From NCBI RefSeq assembly GCF_902729435.1, contig NZ_LR746523.1:1-50237 (forward strand): a stretch of 50,237 nucleotides of DNA. The letters are read 5' to 3'. The position numbers were made by a program, and so were the translations under genes. Shown here piece by piece: positions 33,687 through 44,238 of this stretch. How positions within the stretch are numbered: position 1 is the stretch's first letter; the number at the start of each line of letters is the position of its first letter. Under the pieces are notes generated by a model. That model did no database searches. It was not told the origin of the DNA and worked only from the letters and a program-made list of their open reading frames with translations. Source of the DNA: Magnetospirillum sp. UT-4 (GTDB taxonomy: Bacteria > Pseudomonadota > Alphaproteobacteria > Rhodospirillales > Magnetospirillaceae).

Positions 33687-33997
33687 CAGCGCGGCCGCCG
33701 TTCGGTGGTCAGGACCAGCACCAGCACCGCGTCGGCCTCGGCCCGTCGCAGCGCCACGGTGTGGTCGTTGACCCGCACGGCGATGGGGTCGCGCTTGGGG
33801 AATCCTTCGTGCAGCACCTCGACGTGCGCGCCTTCCACCAGCCCCATTTCGATCAGCCGGCGCTCCAGTTCACCCGGCTGCAAGGCGCTGGCCACCGCGC
33901 TGTCGTCCAGGCCGACGATTTCGGCCGTCGCCCCCTTCCTCAGGCTGCCGAGGCGAAGGGCGGTGGTCGGATGCGGATGCTGGAGGGCGGAGGTCAT
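33686..33997 (-). CDS. feoA: Ferrous iron transport protein A
   Basis: 103 residues with an SH3-like FeoA domain: LSLR-like LRLGSLRKGATAEIVGL, then ERRLIEMGLVEGAHVEVLHEG, and a final VRVNDHTVALRRAEADAVLV. It is a cytoplasmic partner of FeoB. The ATG at 33997 gives the usual length; an in-frame GTG at 34033 would add 12 residues and neither has a strong ribosome site. The promoter lies in the 234-base gap before the divergent diguanylate cyclase. An imperfect inverted repeat AATGCG-N15-CGCATT (34016-34042) there is a weak candidate operator. Confidence 0.93.
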   Translation of the reverse strand: MTSALQHPHPTTALRLGSLRKGATAEIVGLDDSAVASALQPGELERRLIEMGLVEGAHVEVLHEGFPKRDPIAVRVNDHTVALRRAEADAVLVLVLTTERRPR

Positions 33998-34137
33998 GGA
34001 AGGGCATGCACCGAAAATGCGAACGGGTTTCACTTGCGCATTCTAGGCCGGCGCCGCGAATCACCGCAAGCCGTGTGTGGAAATCCCCGGTATCCGCCGC
34101 CCATGGTCACGTGGATGTCATCGGGCCGCCAACGTCG

Positions 34138-34166
34138 TTGTTTGGACGTTCGGCAGCGATTATGCT
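34138..34166 (+). promoter_or_regulatory. Candidate sigma-70 promoter for haem-type diguanylate cyclase
   Basis: TTGTTT (34138-34143) and TATGCT (34161-34166) are separated by 17 bases. A start near 34173 would give a leader of about 59 bases to the ATG at 34232. Confidence 0.5.
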
Positions 34167-34231
34167 GTGCGCGGACGCAAATGGGGACGCGCCGGCTGGA
34201 ACCGGCGGGCTTTAGGGGGAGCTGGCCTGAG

Positions 34232-36094
34232 ATGAACCTGCATTCCAAGGTGACGATGTTCTTCGTCGCCATCGCCGCCTGTCTGATCGCCATCCTGGTG
34301 GCGCTCAGCCTGTACGCCTTCCGCAGCTTCTCCATCGCCTCGTCATCCGAGCACATCCGCACCGCCGCCGAGATCGTGCGGGTGCACCTGACCGAATCGA
34401 TGATCAACGGCGTCATCGACAAGCGCGAGAGCTTCCTCAAGCGCCTGATGGAGGTGCAGGGCCTGTCCTCGGCCAAGGTGGTGCGCTCGCCGCTGGTGGT
34501 GCAGCAGTTCGGCGAGGGCCTGAACCGCGAGACCGCCTCGGACGACATCGAGCTGCAGGTGCTGAAGGAGGGACGGCCCCGCTACGACATCATCGAGACC
34601 GCCGACGACACCCTGATCCGCGGCACCATCCCCTTCGTCGCCAGCGACCGCGGCTCGCCCAACTGCCTGGAATGCCACCAGGTGGCCGATGGCAACGTGC
34701 TGGGCGCGGTGACCATGATGGTCTCCATTGGCAGCCTGAAGCACAAGGCGATCCTGACGGTGGCCGGGATGATCGCCATCGTGGTGCTGTTCTCGGGCTT
34801 CGCCTTCGTCTTCATCCGCCGCATGATCCTGCCCATCTCGCAGACCGCCCACAACGTCGAGCACGTGGTGCAGCGGGCGCTGAAGGGCGACTTCCGCGGC
34901 GAGGTCGAGCAGATCACCAACGACGAGCTGGGCCAGATCGCCAAGGACATGAACCGCCTGCTGCGCTTCCTCGACGAGGGGCTGACGCGCATCGGCGGCA
35001 ACGTGGCGCGCCTGACCAACCGCACCCCCTCGCCCGACGAGAACCAGCTGGACGCCACCATCGACATGGTCGATGGCCTGACCCGGGCCGCCCACTTCAA
35101 GCAGGCCATCGAGGAGGACGAGACCAAGGCGGAGATCCACCACCGCATGAGCCGCGCCCTGGAAGCCGAATTCGGGATTTCCGAGTATTCGCTGTACGAG
35201 GTGGTGGCCAACAAGAACCAGATGGTGCCGCTGTTCGTCGATGGCGAGGTCGAGGCCTCGTGCCGCTGGTGCGACCCGCAGATCCTGGTGCGCTCCGAGG
35301 CCTGCCGCGCCAAGCGCACCGGCCATCTGGTCGACGGCATCGTCAATCCCGGCATCTGCTATGCCTTCCAGCCGCCGCACGAAGCCGGCGAGCGTAAGCA
35401 CATCTGCCTGCCGATCATCCAGTCGGGGGCGGTCGGCAACGTGCTGCAGCTGGTGGCCAAGCCGGGCGAGGAAGCCCAGCTGGAGGCGCGCATCCCCTTC
35501 ATCAGCGTCTACCTGCGCGAGGCCGCGCCGGTGCTCGAGACCAAGAAGCTGATGGAGACCCTGCGCGAATCCAGCCTGCGCGATCCCATGACCGGGCTGA
35601 ACAACCGCCGCTTCCTGGAAGAATACGTCGAGACCATGGTCGCCAATTCGGCCCGGCGCAAGACCGACCTGGCGATCCTGATGCTCGACCTCGACTACTT
35701 CAAGATGGTCAACGACACCTACGGCCACGATGCCGGCGATTCCGTCATCAAGGCCCTGGCCAAGGTGCTGCGCCAGTGCGTGCGCTCCTCGGATCTGGTG
35801 ATCCGCTACGGCGGTGAGGAGTTCCTGGTGATCCTGCTCGACACCGCCCCGGCCGCCGCCGACCAGGTGTCCGAGAAGATCCGCTCGGCGGTGGAAGCCC
35901 TCGAGATCCACGCCGGCACCGTCACCCTGAAGAAGACCATCTCCATCGGCGTCGCCGACTTCCCCAACGACAGCGACACCTTCTGGCAGGCGGTCAAGTA
36001 CGCCGACGTCGCCCTCTACCAGGCCAAGGAAGGCGGCCGCAACCGCGTGGTCCGCTTCACCAAGGACATGTGGGGCGACGACAAGACCTATTGA
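34232..36094 (+). CDS. Membrane diguanylate cyclase with periplasmic c-haem motif and cytoplasmic Cys-cluster domain
   Basis: 620 residues. Order: TM1 (about 8-32); a periplasmic sensor with haem motif CLECH (C145, C148, H149); TM2 (about 170-195); a HAMP domain; a cytoplasmic GAF-like region (about 275-440); and a GGDEF domain with DPMTGLNNRRF and active site RYGGEEF near residue 527. The GAF-like region has five Cys (344, 347, 358, 376, 392; C-x2-C-x10-C-x17-C-x15-C), enough for a metal or redox centre. c-di-GMP output controlled by both periplasmic haem and a cytoplasmic centre is inferred. It diverges from feoA. Confidence 0.92.
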   Translation: MNLHSKVTMFFVAIAACLIAILVALSLYAFRSFSIASSSEHIRTAAEIVRVHLTESMINGVIDKRESFLKRLMEVQGLSSAKVVRSPLVVQQFGEGLNRETASDDIELQVLKEGRPRYDIIETADDTLIRGTIPFVASDRGSPNCLECHQVADGNVLGAVTMMVSIGSLKHKAILTVAGMIAIVVLFSGFAFVFIRRMILPISQTAHNVEHVVQRALKGDFRGEVEQITNDELGQIAKDMNRLLRFLDEGLTRIGGNVARLTNRTPSPDENQLDATIDMVDGLTRAAHFKQAIEEDETKAEIHHRMSRALEAEFGISEYSLYEVVANKNQMVPLFVDGEVEASCRWCDPQILVRSEACRAKRTGHLVDGIVNPGICYAFQPPHEAGERKHICLPIIQSGAVGNVLQLVAKPGEEAQLEARIPFISVYLREAAPVLETKKLMETLRESSLRDPMTGLNNRRFLEEYVETMVANSARRKTDLAILMLDLDYFKMVNDTYGHDAGDSVIKALAKVLRQCVRSSDLVIRYGGEEFLVILLDTAPAAADQVSEKIRSAVEALEIHAGTVTLKKTISIGVADFPNDSDTFWQAVKYADVALYQAKEGGRNRVVRFTKDMWGDDKTY

Positions 36095-36114
36095 GGATGA
36101 TGTCCTGAGGCGTC

Positions 36115-36135
36115 GTCCCCGCGCAAGGCGGGGAC
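36115..36135. repeat. Short GC hairpin at convergent gene ends (family A)
   Basis: GTCCCCGC-GCAAG-GCGGGGAC lies between the convergent diguanylate cyclase and hexomutase genes. The stem is identical to that at 31620-31639. It probably serves as a bidirectional transcript end. Confidence 0.75.
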
Positions 36136-36147
36136 GGCGGGGCAATG

Positions 36148-37521
36148 TCACCCCAGCGCCACGCCGCAGGCGGACAGGTGCCCTTCCAGCGCCTTGCGCA
36201 GGCGCTTCAGGCCTTCCGAGCTGACCGCCTCGCAGCGGGCCACCAGCACCGCCTGGGTGTTGGAGGCGCGCAGCAGCCACCAGCCGTCATCGGTGTCCAC
36301 CCGCACGCCGTCGATGGTGTTGACCCTGGCCCCGGCGGCGACCAGACGGGCCTTGACCTCGGCCACCACCTGGAACTTGCGCTCCTCGGCGCAGTCGAAG
36401 CGCATCTCGGGGGTGTTGACCATGTGCGGCAGCTTCTCCTTGCGCCGCGCCAGGGTCATCTTCTCCCAGCGCCCGACGATGCCGAGCAGCCGGATGGCGG
36501 CATAGAGCGCGTCGTCGAAGCCGAAATAGCGGTCGGCGAAGAAGATGTGGCCGCTCATCTCGCCGGCCAGCGGGGCGCCGGTCTCGGCCATCTGGGTCTT
36601 GATCAGCGAATGCCCGGTACGGCCCATGATGGGATGGCCGCCCATGCGCGCCACCTCGTCGAAGAACACCTTGGACGCCTTGACGTCGGCGATGATCGAG
36701 GCGCCGGGGTGCGACTTCAGCAGATCCTCGGCCAGGATCACCAGGATCTGGTCGCCCCACAGGATGGAGCCCTCGTTGTCGATGATGCCGATGCGGTCGC
36801 CGTCGCCGTCGAACGCCACGCCCACATCGGCGTGGCCCAGCAGCACCTCGTCCTGCAGATGCCTGAGGTTGTGCGGCTCGGTGGGGTCGGGGTGGTGGTT
36901 GGGAAAGGTGCCGTCGATGTCGCCGAACAGCACCGTGTGGGTGCCGGGCAGGCGCCCGGTCAGCAGGGCCACGATCTCGCCGGCGGCGCCGTTGCCGCAA
37001 TCCCACACCACCCGCAGCGGCCGCTTGCCGTCGTAGTCCAGGGCCAGGCGGTCGGCGTATTCCTCGCGGATGTCGTCGTCGAGGAAGCGGCCCTCGCCCT
37101 GCTCGAAATCGCCGGCGGCGGCGATGCGGCCCAGATCGGCGATGTCGGGGCCGAAGAACGGCTTGCCGCGGAACACCAGCTTGAAGCCGTTGTGGCTGGG
37201 CGGGTTGTGGCTGCCGGTCACCATGATGCCGCCGTCCGCCTCGCGCACCTTGGTGGCGAAATAGAGCATGGGGGTGGGGCCGCGCCCGACCTTGCGCACG
37301 GTGCAGCCGGTGGCGGTCAGGCCATCGACCAGCGCCGCCGCCAGCTCGGGCGAGGACAGCCGGCCGTCCCAGCCGACGCACACCACCGAGCCGCCGGCCC
37401 GGCGCACCCTGGTGCCGAAGGCCTTGCCGATGGCGAAGGCATCGGTGGCGGACAGCGTCTCGCCGACGATGCCGCGGATGTCGTATTCGCGCAGGATGGT
37501 GGGGTGGAAGGTGTGGGTCAT
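36148..37521 (-). CDS. Phosphomannomutase / phosphoglucomutase
   Basis: 457 residues, the size of AlgC/ManB-type enzymes. The start block is PTILREYDIRGIVGE. The phosphoserine loop is GIMVTGSHNPPSHNGFK, the metal loop DVGVAFDGDGDRIGIID, the sugar-binding loop GEMSGHIFF, and a final phosphate-binding RASNTQAVLVARCE. It interconverts hexose 6- and 1-phosphates for surface polysaccharide. AAGGA sits 6 bases before the ATG. A dedicated phosphoglucomutase lies upstream on the same strand across a repeat element, so the two genes may be co-expressed. Confidence 0.94.
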   Translation of the reverse strand: MTHTFHPTILREYDIRGIVGETLSATDAFAIGKAFGTRVRRAGGSVVCVGWDGRLSSPELAAALVDGLTATGCTVRKVGRGPTPMLYFATKVREADGGIMVTGSHNPPSHNGFKLVFRGKPFFGPDIADLGRIAAAGDFEQGEGRFLDDDIREEYADRLALDYDGKRPLRVVWDCGNGAAGEIVALLTGRLPGTHTVLFGDIDGTFPNHHPDPTEPHNLRHLQDEVLLGHADVGVAFDGDGDRIGIIDNEGSILWGDQILVILAEDLLKSHPGASIIADVKASKVFFDEVARMGGHPIMGRTGHSLIKTQMAETGAPLAGEMSGHIFFADRYFGFDDALYAAIRLLGIVGRWEKMTLARRKEKLPHMVNTPEMRFDCAEERKFQVVAEVKARLVAAGARVNTIDGVRVDTDDGWWLLRASNTQAVLVARCEAVSSEGLKRLRKALEGHLSACGVALG

Positions 37522-37553
37522 GACGGGTCCTTGTACGAACAGTTCGGGTTCGG

Positions 37554-37666
37554 GCCTCATCCTGAGGAGGCCCTTCAGGGCCGTCTCGAAGGACGAGGCC
37601 CGCGGCACGCTGGTCTTGGCCCGCCCCATCCTTCGAGACGCCTGCCGCGCAGGCTCAGGATGAGGC
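37554..37666. repeat. 113-bp palindromic intergenic element (family B, copy 2)
   Basis: Ends GCCTCATCCTGAG / CTCAGGATGAGGC, with inner pairs GTCTCGAAGGA / TCCTTCGAGAC and GC hairpins near each arm. It is similar to 1845-1961. It lies between the two phosphohexomutase genes. Confidence 0.85.
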
Positions 37667-37682
37667 TACGGATAGGCAAACC

Positions 37683-39470
<1,788 letters not shown>

Positions 39471-39513
39471 TTACCCATAAGGTATGGGGACCCTAGACAA
39501 AGGCGAAAACATC

Positions 39514-41196
39514 ATGCGGGACAACGGTCCGATCACCAATCGCGAAATCGTGCTCGAGGACGACACATTACTGGTTTCGCGCACCGATACGGGGGGCCGG
39601 ATCAGTTTCGTCAACAAGGCTTTCCAGCAGATCAGCGGCTTCGCCGAGGACGAGCTGATGGGCGCCGCCCACAATCTGGTGCGCCACCCCCACATGCCCA
39701 AGGAGGCCTTCGCCGACCTGTGGGCCACCATCAAGGCGGGCAAGCCGTGGGAAGGCTTCGTCAAGAACCGGGCGAAGAACGGCGACCATTACTGGGTGCG
39801 GGCCAACGTCACCCCCTATGTGGAGAACGGCCAGGTCGCCGGCTACATCTCCATCCGCAGCAAGCCGTCGCGCGAGCAGGTGGCGGCGGCCGAGCGCGCC
39901 TATGCCCTGTTCCGCGAGGGCAAGGCGGGCGGCCTGGCCATCCGCGAGGGCCGGGCGGTCGGCACCGGATTGGGCGCCCGCCTCGGCGACTGGTTCGGCA
40001 GCGTGACCGGCGCCATGGTGATGGCGATGACGCTGCCGCTGGCGCTGATGGCGGCCGGCGGCGTCCTGGCGGAATTCGGCATTCACGGCGCCGGCTGGGC
40101 GCTGATGGGGGCGGCATTGCTGGCCGGCGTGGTGCTGGCGGCACAGGCGGCGCGGCGCCTGAGCGGGCCGTTGGGCCGGCTCGAGGCCAGCTTCGACACC
40201 ATCGCCCGCGGCGACTTCGCCGCCGCCATCCCCGACGAGCCGGTGGGCGAGTTCCGCCGCACCACCGCCCTGCTGCGCGCCATGAAGGCCAAGCTGGCCT
40301 ACGCCGCGCTGGAGAAGAGCGAGCTGGACGCCCAGGCCGAGGAGCGCCGCCGCGCCGACCTCGCGCGGGTGGCGGGCAGCCTGCAGGACCGGGTGCAGGG
40401 CATCGTCGAGTTGATCGGCCTGTCCGCCGACAGCCTGCTCGGCAATTCCCAGACCCTGTCGGCCAACGCCCAGCAGACCATGAACCAGGCCGGCACCGTC
40501 ACCGCCATGACCGGCCAGGTCAGCGGCAACGTCGAGGCGGTCTCGGCGGCGGCCCAGGAACTCTCGGCCTCGGTGCAGGAGATCAGCCGTCAGGTGTCGC
40601 ACGCCGCCGGCATCTCCAGCGCGGCGGTGCGGCAGGCGGCCGACACCGACCGCATGGTGCGCAGCCTGGCCGAGGCGGCCGGCCGCATCGGCGAGGTGGT
40701 CAACCTGATCAGCCAGATCGCCAGCCAGACCAACCTGCTGGCGCTGAACGCCACCATCGAGGCGGCGCGAGCCGGCGACGCCGGCAAGGGCTTCGCCGTG
40801 GTCGCCAACGAGGTCAAGAGCCTGGCCAACCAGACCGGCAAGGCGACCGAGGAGATCACCACCCAGGTCGCCGCCATCCAGGCCGAGACCCGCTCGGCGG
40901 TGGACGCCATCCAGGCCATCGCCGGCACCATCGAGCAGATCAACGAGGTGTCGTCGGCCATCGCCGCGGCGGTGGAGGAACAGGGCGCCGCCACCGGCGA
41001 GATCGCCCGCGCCGCCGAACAGGCCGCCGCCGGCACCGGCACCGCCGCCGAGAACGTCGCCTCGGTGGCCGGCGCCGCCGAGGAAACCAAGCTGATGGCC
41101 GACCAGGTCACCAGCGCCGCCGACCACCTGAAGGGCGTCGCCACCGACCTGGCGACCCAGGTCGATGGCTTCATCAAGGACGTGCGGGCGGCGTAG
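39514..41196 (+). CDS. Aer-like PAS-containing methyl-accepting chemotaxis protein
   Basis: 560 residues. The N-terminus resembles Aer ([17 protein letters not shown], then [13 protein letters not shown]). The PAS domain (about 18-115) ends with [23 protein letters not shown], typical of FAD-binding Aer PAS. Two close membrane helices (about 165-190 and 195-217) with almost no periplasmic loop are followed by HAMP. The signalling domain contains [29 protein letters not shown]. This layout fits intracellular redox or energy sensing. The ATG was chosen by homology to Aer; an ATG ten codons upstream is possible. Confidence 0.92.
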   Translation: MRDNGPITNREIVLEDDTLLVSRTDTGGRISFVNKAFQQISGFAEDELMGAAHNLVRHPHMPKEAFADLWATIKAGKPWEGFVKNRAKNGDHYWVRANVTPYVENGQVAGYISIRSKPSREQVAAAERAYALFREGKAGGLAIREGRAVGTGLGARLGDWFGSVTGAMVMAMTLPLALMAAGGVLAEFGIHGAGWALMGAALLAGVVLAAQAARRLSGPLGRLEASFDTIARGDFAAAIPDEPVGEFRRTTALLRAMKAKLAYAALEKSELDAQAEERRRADLARVAGSLQDRVQGIVELIGLSADSLLGNSQTLSANAQQTMNQAGTVTAMTGQVSGNVEAVSAAAQELSASVQEISRQVSHAAGISSAAVRQAADTDRMVRSLAEAAGRIGEVVNLISQIASQTNLLALNATIEAARAGDAGKGFAVVANEVKSLANQTGKATEEITTQVAAIQAETRSAVDAIQAIAGTIEQINEVSSAIAAAVEEQGAATGEIARAAEQAAAGTGTAAENVASVAGAAEETKLMADQVTSAADHLKGVATDLATQVDGFIKDVRAA

Positions 41197-41204
41197 AGAA
41201 AAAA

Positions 41205-41350
41205 CTCCCTCCCCCCTTGCGGGCGAAGCCCGCCTTCCGACAATGCGTGCTTCGCACGCGGGGGAGGGTTGGGTGGGGGGGAACCGCGTCGATGCTGGTT
41301 TATGCGGCTTCACCCCACCCCCAACCCCTCCCCATCAAGGGGAGGGGAGC
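41205..41350. repeat. Inverted-repeat element with ATCAA-loop hairpin (family C, copy 2)
   Basis: Between the convergent Aer-like receptor and quinone reductase genes. Hairpin CCCCTCCCC-ATCAA-GGGGAGGGG (41325-41347) is identical to copy 1. The flanking CACCCCACCCCCAA tract also matches, as does GAACCGCGTCG with one change. The left arm carries an extra GC-rich insertion of about 40 bases (GGGCGAAGCCCGC and GCGTGCTTCGCACGC hairpins) absent from copy 1. Confidence 0.82.
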
Positions 41351-41360
41351 GTGGGAAAGC

Positions 41361-42332
41361 TCACCCCACCGTCAGCACCACCTTTCCGGTGGCGCTGCGG
41401 TCCTTGAGCATCGCCAGCGCCCGGGCCGCCTCGGCCAGGGGCAGGGTGGCGGAGACGTGGGGCCTCAGACGGCCGTCGGCCCACCAGGCCAGCGCCTCGG
41501 CCATGCTGGCGCGGACGCGGGCGGGGTCGAGCTTGCGGTAGGCGCCCCACCAATAGCCGATGATCGTGACGTTCTTGACCAGCAGGATGTTGGCCGGAAT
41601 CTGCGGCACCGTGCCCGAGGCGAAGCCGATCACCAGGATGCGGCCATCGGGGGCGATGCAGCGCAAGGAGGCATCGAACACCGAGCCGCCCACCGGGTCG
41701 TAGACCACGTCGGCGCCGCGCCCGCCGGTCAGCGCCTTGACCCGCTCGCGGATATCTTCGGACTTGTAGTCGATGCCGTGATGGGCGCCGTGGTCCAGCG
41801 CCACCTTGACCTTGTCCGGCCCGCCGGCGGTGGCGATGACGGTGGCGCCCATTGCGGCGCCGACCTCGACCGCGGTCAGGCCGACGCCGCCGGCGGCGCC
41901 ATGCACCAGCAGGGTCTCGCCCGCCTTCAGGCCGGCCTTGGCGGTCAGCGCCATGTGCGAGGTGCCGTAGGCCACCGGGAAGCCGGCGGCGGTGACGAAA
42001 TCCAGCCCGTCGGGCAGCCGGTGCACGTCGGTGAGGTCGGCCACCGCCTGCTCGGCGAAGGCGCCGCCCGACACCGTGGCCATCACCCGGTCGCCGACCG
42101 CCAGTCCGGCGACGCCATCGCCCAGTTCGGCCACCGTACCGGCCAGCTCGAGGCCCGGCACCAGCGGCGGCGCCAGCTTTTCCTGGTACGTGCCGGCGAT
42201 CAGCAGGGAATCGGCGAAGTTGACGCCGGCCGCCGCGACCTGGATGCGGACCTGGCCGGGTCCGGGACGCGGGGTATCGATGTCGGCCACCTCCAGCGGA
42301 GCGCCGAAGGCGGGGCAGAGAACGGCTTTCAT
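41361..42332 (-). CDS. Zinc-independent quinone oxidoreductase (MDR superfamily)
   Basis: 323 residues. N-terminal GroES-like domain (GQVRIQVAAAGVNFADSLLIAGTYQ, GLELAGTVAELGDGV) and Rossmann domain with LVHGAAGGVGLTAVEVG and the YDPVGG block. Zinc-binding Cys residues of alcohol dehydrogenases are absent, so it is of the NADPH:quinone oxidoreductase type. It is preceded on the same strand by an unrecognised gene with a 7-base gap. Confidence 0.93.
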   Translation of the reverse strand: MKAVLCPAFGAPLEVADIDTPRPGPGQVRIQVAAAGVNFADSLLIAGTYQEKLAPPLVPGLELAGTVAELGDGVAGLAVGDRVMATVSGGAFAEQAVADLTDVHRLPDGLDFVTAAGFPVAYGTSHMALTAKAGLKAGETLLVHGAAGGVGLTAVEVGAAMGATVIATAGGPDKVKVALDHGAHHGIDYKSEDIRERVKALTGGRGADVVYDPVGGSVFDASLRCIAPDGRILVIGFASGTVPQIPANILLVKNVTIIGYWWGAYRKLDPARVRASMAEALAWWADGRLRPHVSATLPLAEAARALAMLKDRSATGKVVLTVG

Positions 42333-42339
42333 GGCGGTA

Positions 42340-43170
42340 TCAGCTGTGGAGTCGGGTCGCCGGACCCTGACGCTGCGCCGCCCAGGCCAGCTTCAAGGTG
42401 GTGAACAGGAAGATCTCGGTCAACTGGTCGCGGGTCAGCATGCCGGCCACCTCCTGCCGGGCGAAGCGGATCAGCTCGGGCTCGACCTTGGGCGAGGACA
42501 GCAGGTTGGTGATCAGCTCCTTGCGCACCAGCGGCGGATACTTGCAGATCTCGCGCAGCAGCGAGACCTTGACCATCACCGGGATGCGTTCCGAGACGAA
42601 CATGCGGTCGATGCACAGGGCGTAGATGCCGAAATCCAGCTTGCCGGCCACGGCGCGGGTGAAGTCGAGGAACTCCTCGAGGAACAGCGGCTCGGAAATC
42701 TTGCGTTCGGCCAGCAGCTTGACCACTTCCAGAAAGGCACGGTAGCGCTGGCGGGCGGGGCCGACGGTGCCGCCCAGCTCGGCCGCCAGTTCCTTGATCT
42801 GGTTTTCGCGGAAGCTGGCATGGATCAGCGCCTCGGCCGATTCGCGGGCGCCGGAATCGAAGGCGGTTTCCTCGATCAGCGCGAACAGGCGCTCGTACTT
42901 GGCGCGGTCCTTGTTCTTGACCTTGCTGGCGGCGATGCCCAGCGGCAGGATGGCGGCGCGGGCGACCATGGCGTCGCGGGCGACGATGGCGGCCATGGAC
43001 ATGGCGGCCATGTCGCCGACGGTGCCGTCCAGCAGGTCGTCGGTGATCACCAGGCGCTCACCCGGGGCCAGCGACAGATTGGTGTTCAGCGCCCCGCATT
43101 CCATGAAATGGCTGGCGAGGTCGCGCGGTCGTGCCAGGGCGGCTGCCGGCTGGGCGATGGGGCTGTCCAT
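42340..43170 (-). CDS. Hypothetical helical protein
   Basis: 276 residues, soluble and almost entirely helical. An N-terminal region reads ASHFMECGALNTNLSLAPGERLVITDDLLDG. Long amphipathic helices follow (FLEEFLDFTRAVAGKLDFGIYALCIDRMFVS). I do not recognise a family. The start could also be an ATG three codons upstream; neither has a good ribosome site. It is directly upstream of the quinone oxidoreductase and likely co-transcribed, which may hint at a stress or redox role but does not show it. Confidence 0.75.
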   Translation of the reverse strand: MDSPIAQPAAALARPRDLASHFMECGALNTNLSLAPGERLVITDDLLDGTVGDMAAMSMAAIVARDAMVARAAILPLGIAASKVKNKDRAKYERLFALIEETAFDSGARESAEALIHASFRENQIKELAAELGGTVGPARQRYRAFLEVVKLLAERKISEPLFLEEFLDFTRAVAGKLDFGIYALCIDRMFVSERIPVMVKVSLLREICKYPPLVRKELITNLLSSPKVEPELIRFARQEVAGMLTRDQLTEIFLFTTLKLAWAAQRQGPATRLHS

Positions 43171-43228
43171 GCCGGCCATTAAGCCCGAAGCGGGAATCGG
43201 GGGCAAGTAAAAATGCCCCCGACCACAA

Positions 43229-43564
43229 TCACGAACAGCCCTTGGGCCGGGGAAGGCCGGCGATCTTGTTGCCCTGCTTGATCAGGCCATAAGGAAACAG
43301 CTCGTAGATGTATTGCTGGCTGGAGCGCTCCGCTCCGTACTTTTCCTTCATCAACTTGGCGAAGACGCGCGGCTCGGCGCAGATCCCGTATTCCTCGTAG
43401 TAGGCGCGGGCCTCGCGGACGACATCCCAGTGCGCCTGGGACATCTGGACGCTTTCGCGCTCGGCGATGGCCTTGGCGATGTCCTCGTTCCAGGTCTTGG
43501 TGTCCTCGAGCCAGCCGGCCTCGCTGACCGGGATGGTTTCTCCGTTGACGACGATCTCAGGCAT
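43229..43564 (-). CDS. tusE: TusE/DsrC-family sulfur relay protein
   Basis: 111 residues, full length. Family blocks: GWLEDTKTWNEDIAKAIAERE, SQAHWDVVREARAYYEEYG, and the C-terminal arm GNKIAGLPRPKGCS with the conserved penultimate Cys. The second Cys of true DsrC, 11 residues earlier, is replaced by Asn, so it is TusE-like. TusE transfers sulfur in 2-thiouridine synthesis of tRNA, but no tusBCD genes are nearby, so another carrier role is possible. GGAG lies 7 bases before the ATG and a good promoter candidate precedes it. Confidence 0.9.
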   Translation of the reverse strand: MPEIVVNGETIPVSEAGWLEDTKTWNEDIAKAIAERESVQMSQAHWDVVREARAYYEEYGICAEPRVFAKLMKEKYGAERSSQQYIYELFPYGLIKQGNKIAGLPRPKGCS

Positions 43565-43594
43565 GGTTGGCTCCGTGGTGTATTAGCTGCCGGT

Positions 43595-43623
43595 AATATG
43601 GTCCTACCAGTTGCCCGCGTCAA
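43595..43623 (-). promoter_or_regulatory. Candidate sigma-70 promoter of tusE-like gene
   Basis: On the minus strand TTGACG (43618-43623) is followed after 17 bases by CATATT (43595-43600). This is a near-consensus -35 with an acceptable -10, about 30 bases upstream of the ATG. Confidence 0.6.
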
Positions 43624-43719
43624 TACGAATTAGAATTTTTCCACTTCGGTGATTTGCCTGAGGGTTTGAAGCACCCTCCCCCTTGGCCCGGGAATCGCGG
43701 TCGTGCTAGGATTCCGGCC

Positions 43720-43953
43720 ATGGCTGACGACACCCGCATCTCCGCCACCGGCGCCAGACCGGCCGGCCTCGACATCATCCGCCAGGCGCTGGGCGGACTG
43801 GGCACGCCCGACACTGCGGGCAGCGCCAGGCACGCCCCCCATCGCGGCGCCATCGGCGGGCCGCCGGGACAGCGGGTGCTGCCGGCCGACTTTCCCCTCG
43901 ACCAGCTCGACCGCAACGCCCGGCGCGGGACCTATCTGGATATCTTGATCTGA
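43720..43953 (+). CDS. Small hypothetical protein
   Basis: 77 residues: a short N-terminal helix (GLDIIRQALGGLG), a Pro/Gly-rich middle (HRGAIGGPPGQRVLPADFP) and a conserved-looking end DQLDRNARRGTYLDILI. The family is not recognised. It diverges from the tusE-like gene and has genome-typical codons. No strong ribosome site is seen (CCGGCC before the ATG), which lowers confidence. Confidence 0.55.
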   Translation: MADDTRISATGARPAGLDIIRQALGGLGTPDTAGSARHAPHRGAIGGPPGQRVLPADFPLDQLDRNARRGTYLDILI

Positions 43954-44179
43954 AGCCCGCCCTTCCGGTCCGTTGTGGCAGGGCGCCGAGTCTTGGGCAC
44001 CTCGCCCGGTGCGTATTTCATAGAGTTCAGCGCCACGAACGGCTGTCGATGATCGACAGGCGGCGGAAGCACGTCAGTGCCCCTCTCGGGGGTGATGACC
44101 CGTTGGCGGCCCCATTTCCCGCCACCCGATTGCCCTGCTCGACCCGTCGGAACATCTCCGCATCCGCCCAAAGGTGAGG
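43954..44179. other. Intergenic region without an assignable gene
   Basis: No convincing gene was found. On the minus strand a frame of about 45 codons (VLPPPVDHRQPFV, then ALNSMKYAPGEVPKTRRP) reads like protein but has no start site, and codon bias is only moderate. It may be a remnant of a transferred gene. Confidence 0.35.
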
Positions 44180-44185
44180 TATAAT
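44180..44185 (+). promoter_or_regulatory. Consensus -10 box for hemerythrin gene
   Basis: A perfect TATAAT in a GC-rich setting. The -35 position (about 44157-44162, TCCGCA) is poor, so an activator may be needed. A start near 44192 would make the ATG at 44194 unusable, favouring the GTG at 44239 or the ATG at 44209. Confidence 0.5.
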
Positions 44186-44238
44186 CCATAGGGATGGGGT
44201 CGGCTGGGATGGTCGAAGTTTTAGCGCGGGAAGGACAC

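Noticed and set aside
34016-34042. Fur-box candidate upstream of feoA
   Set aside because: AATGCG-N15-CGCATT has a spacer too long for a normal Fur site and AT content is low. Mentioned only as a weak inverted repeat.
30192-34046. A 1284-codon open frame on the plus strand
   Set aside because: It runs antisense to the NUDIX, feoB and feoA genes and also out of frame over the SMP-30-like gene. Its product is a Gln/His/Gly-rich composition typical of the complement of GC-rich codons.
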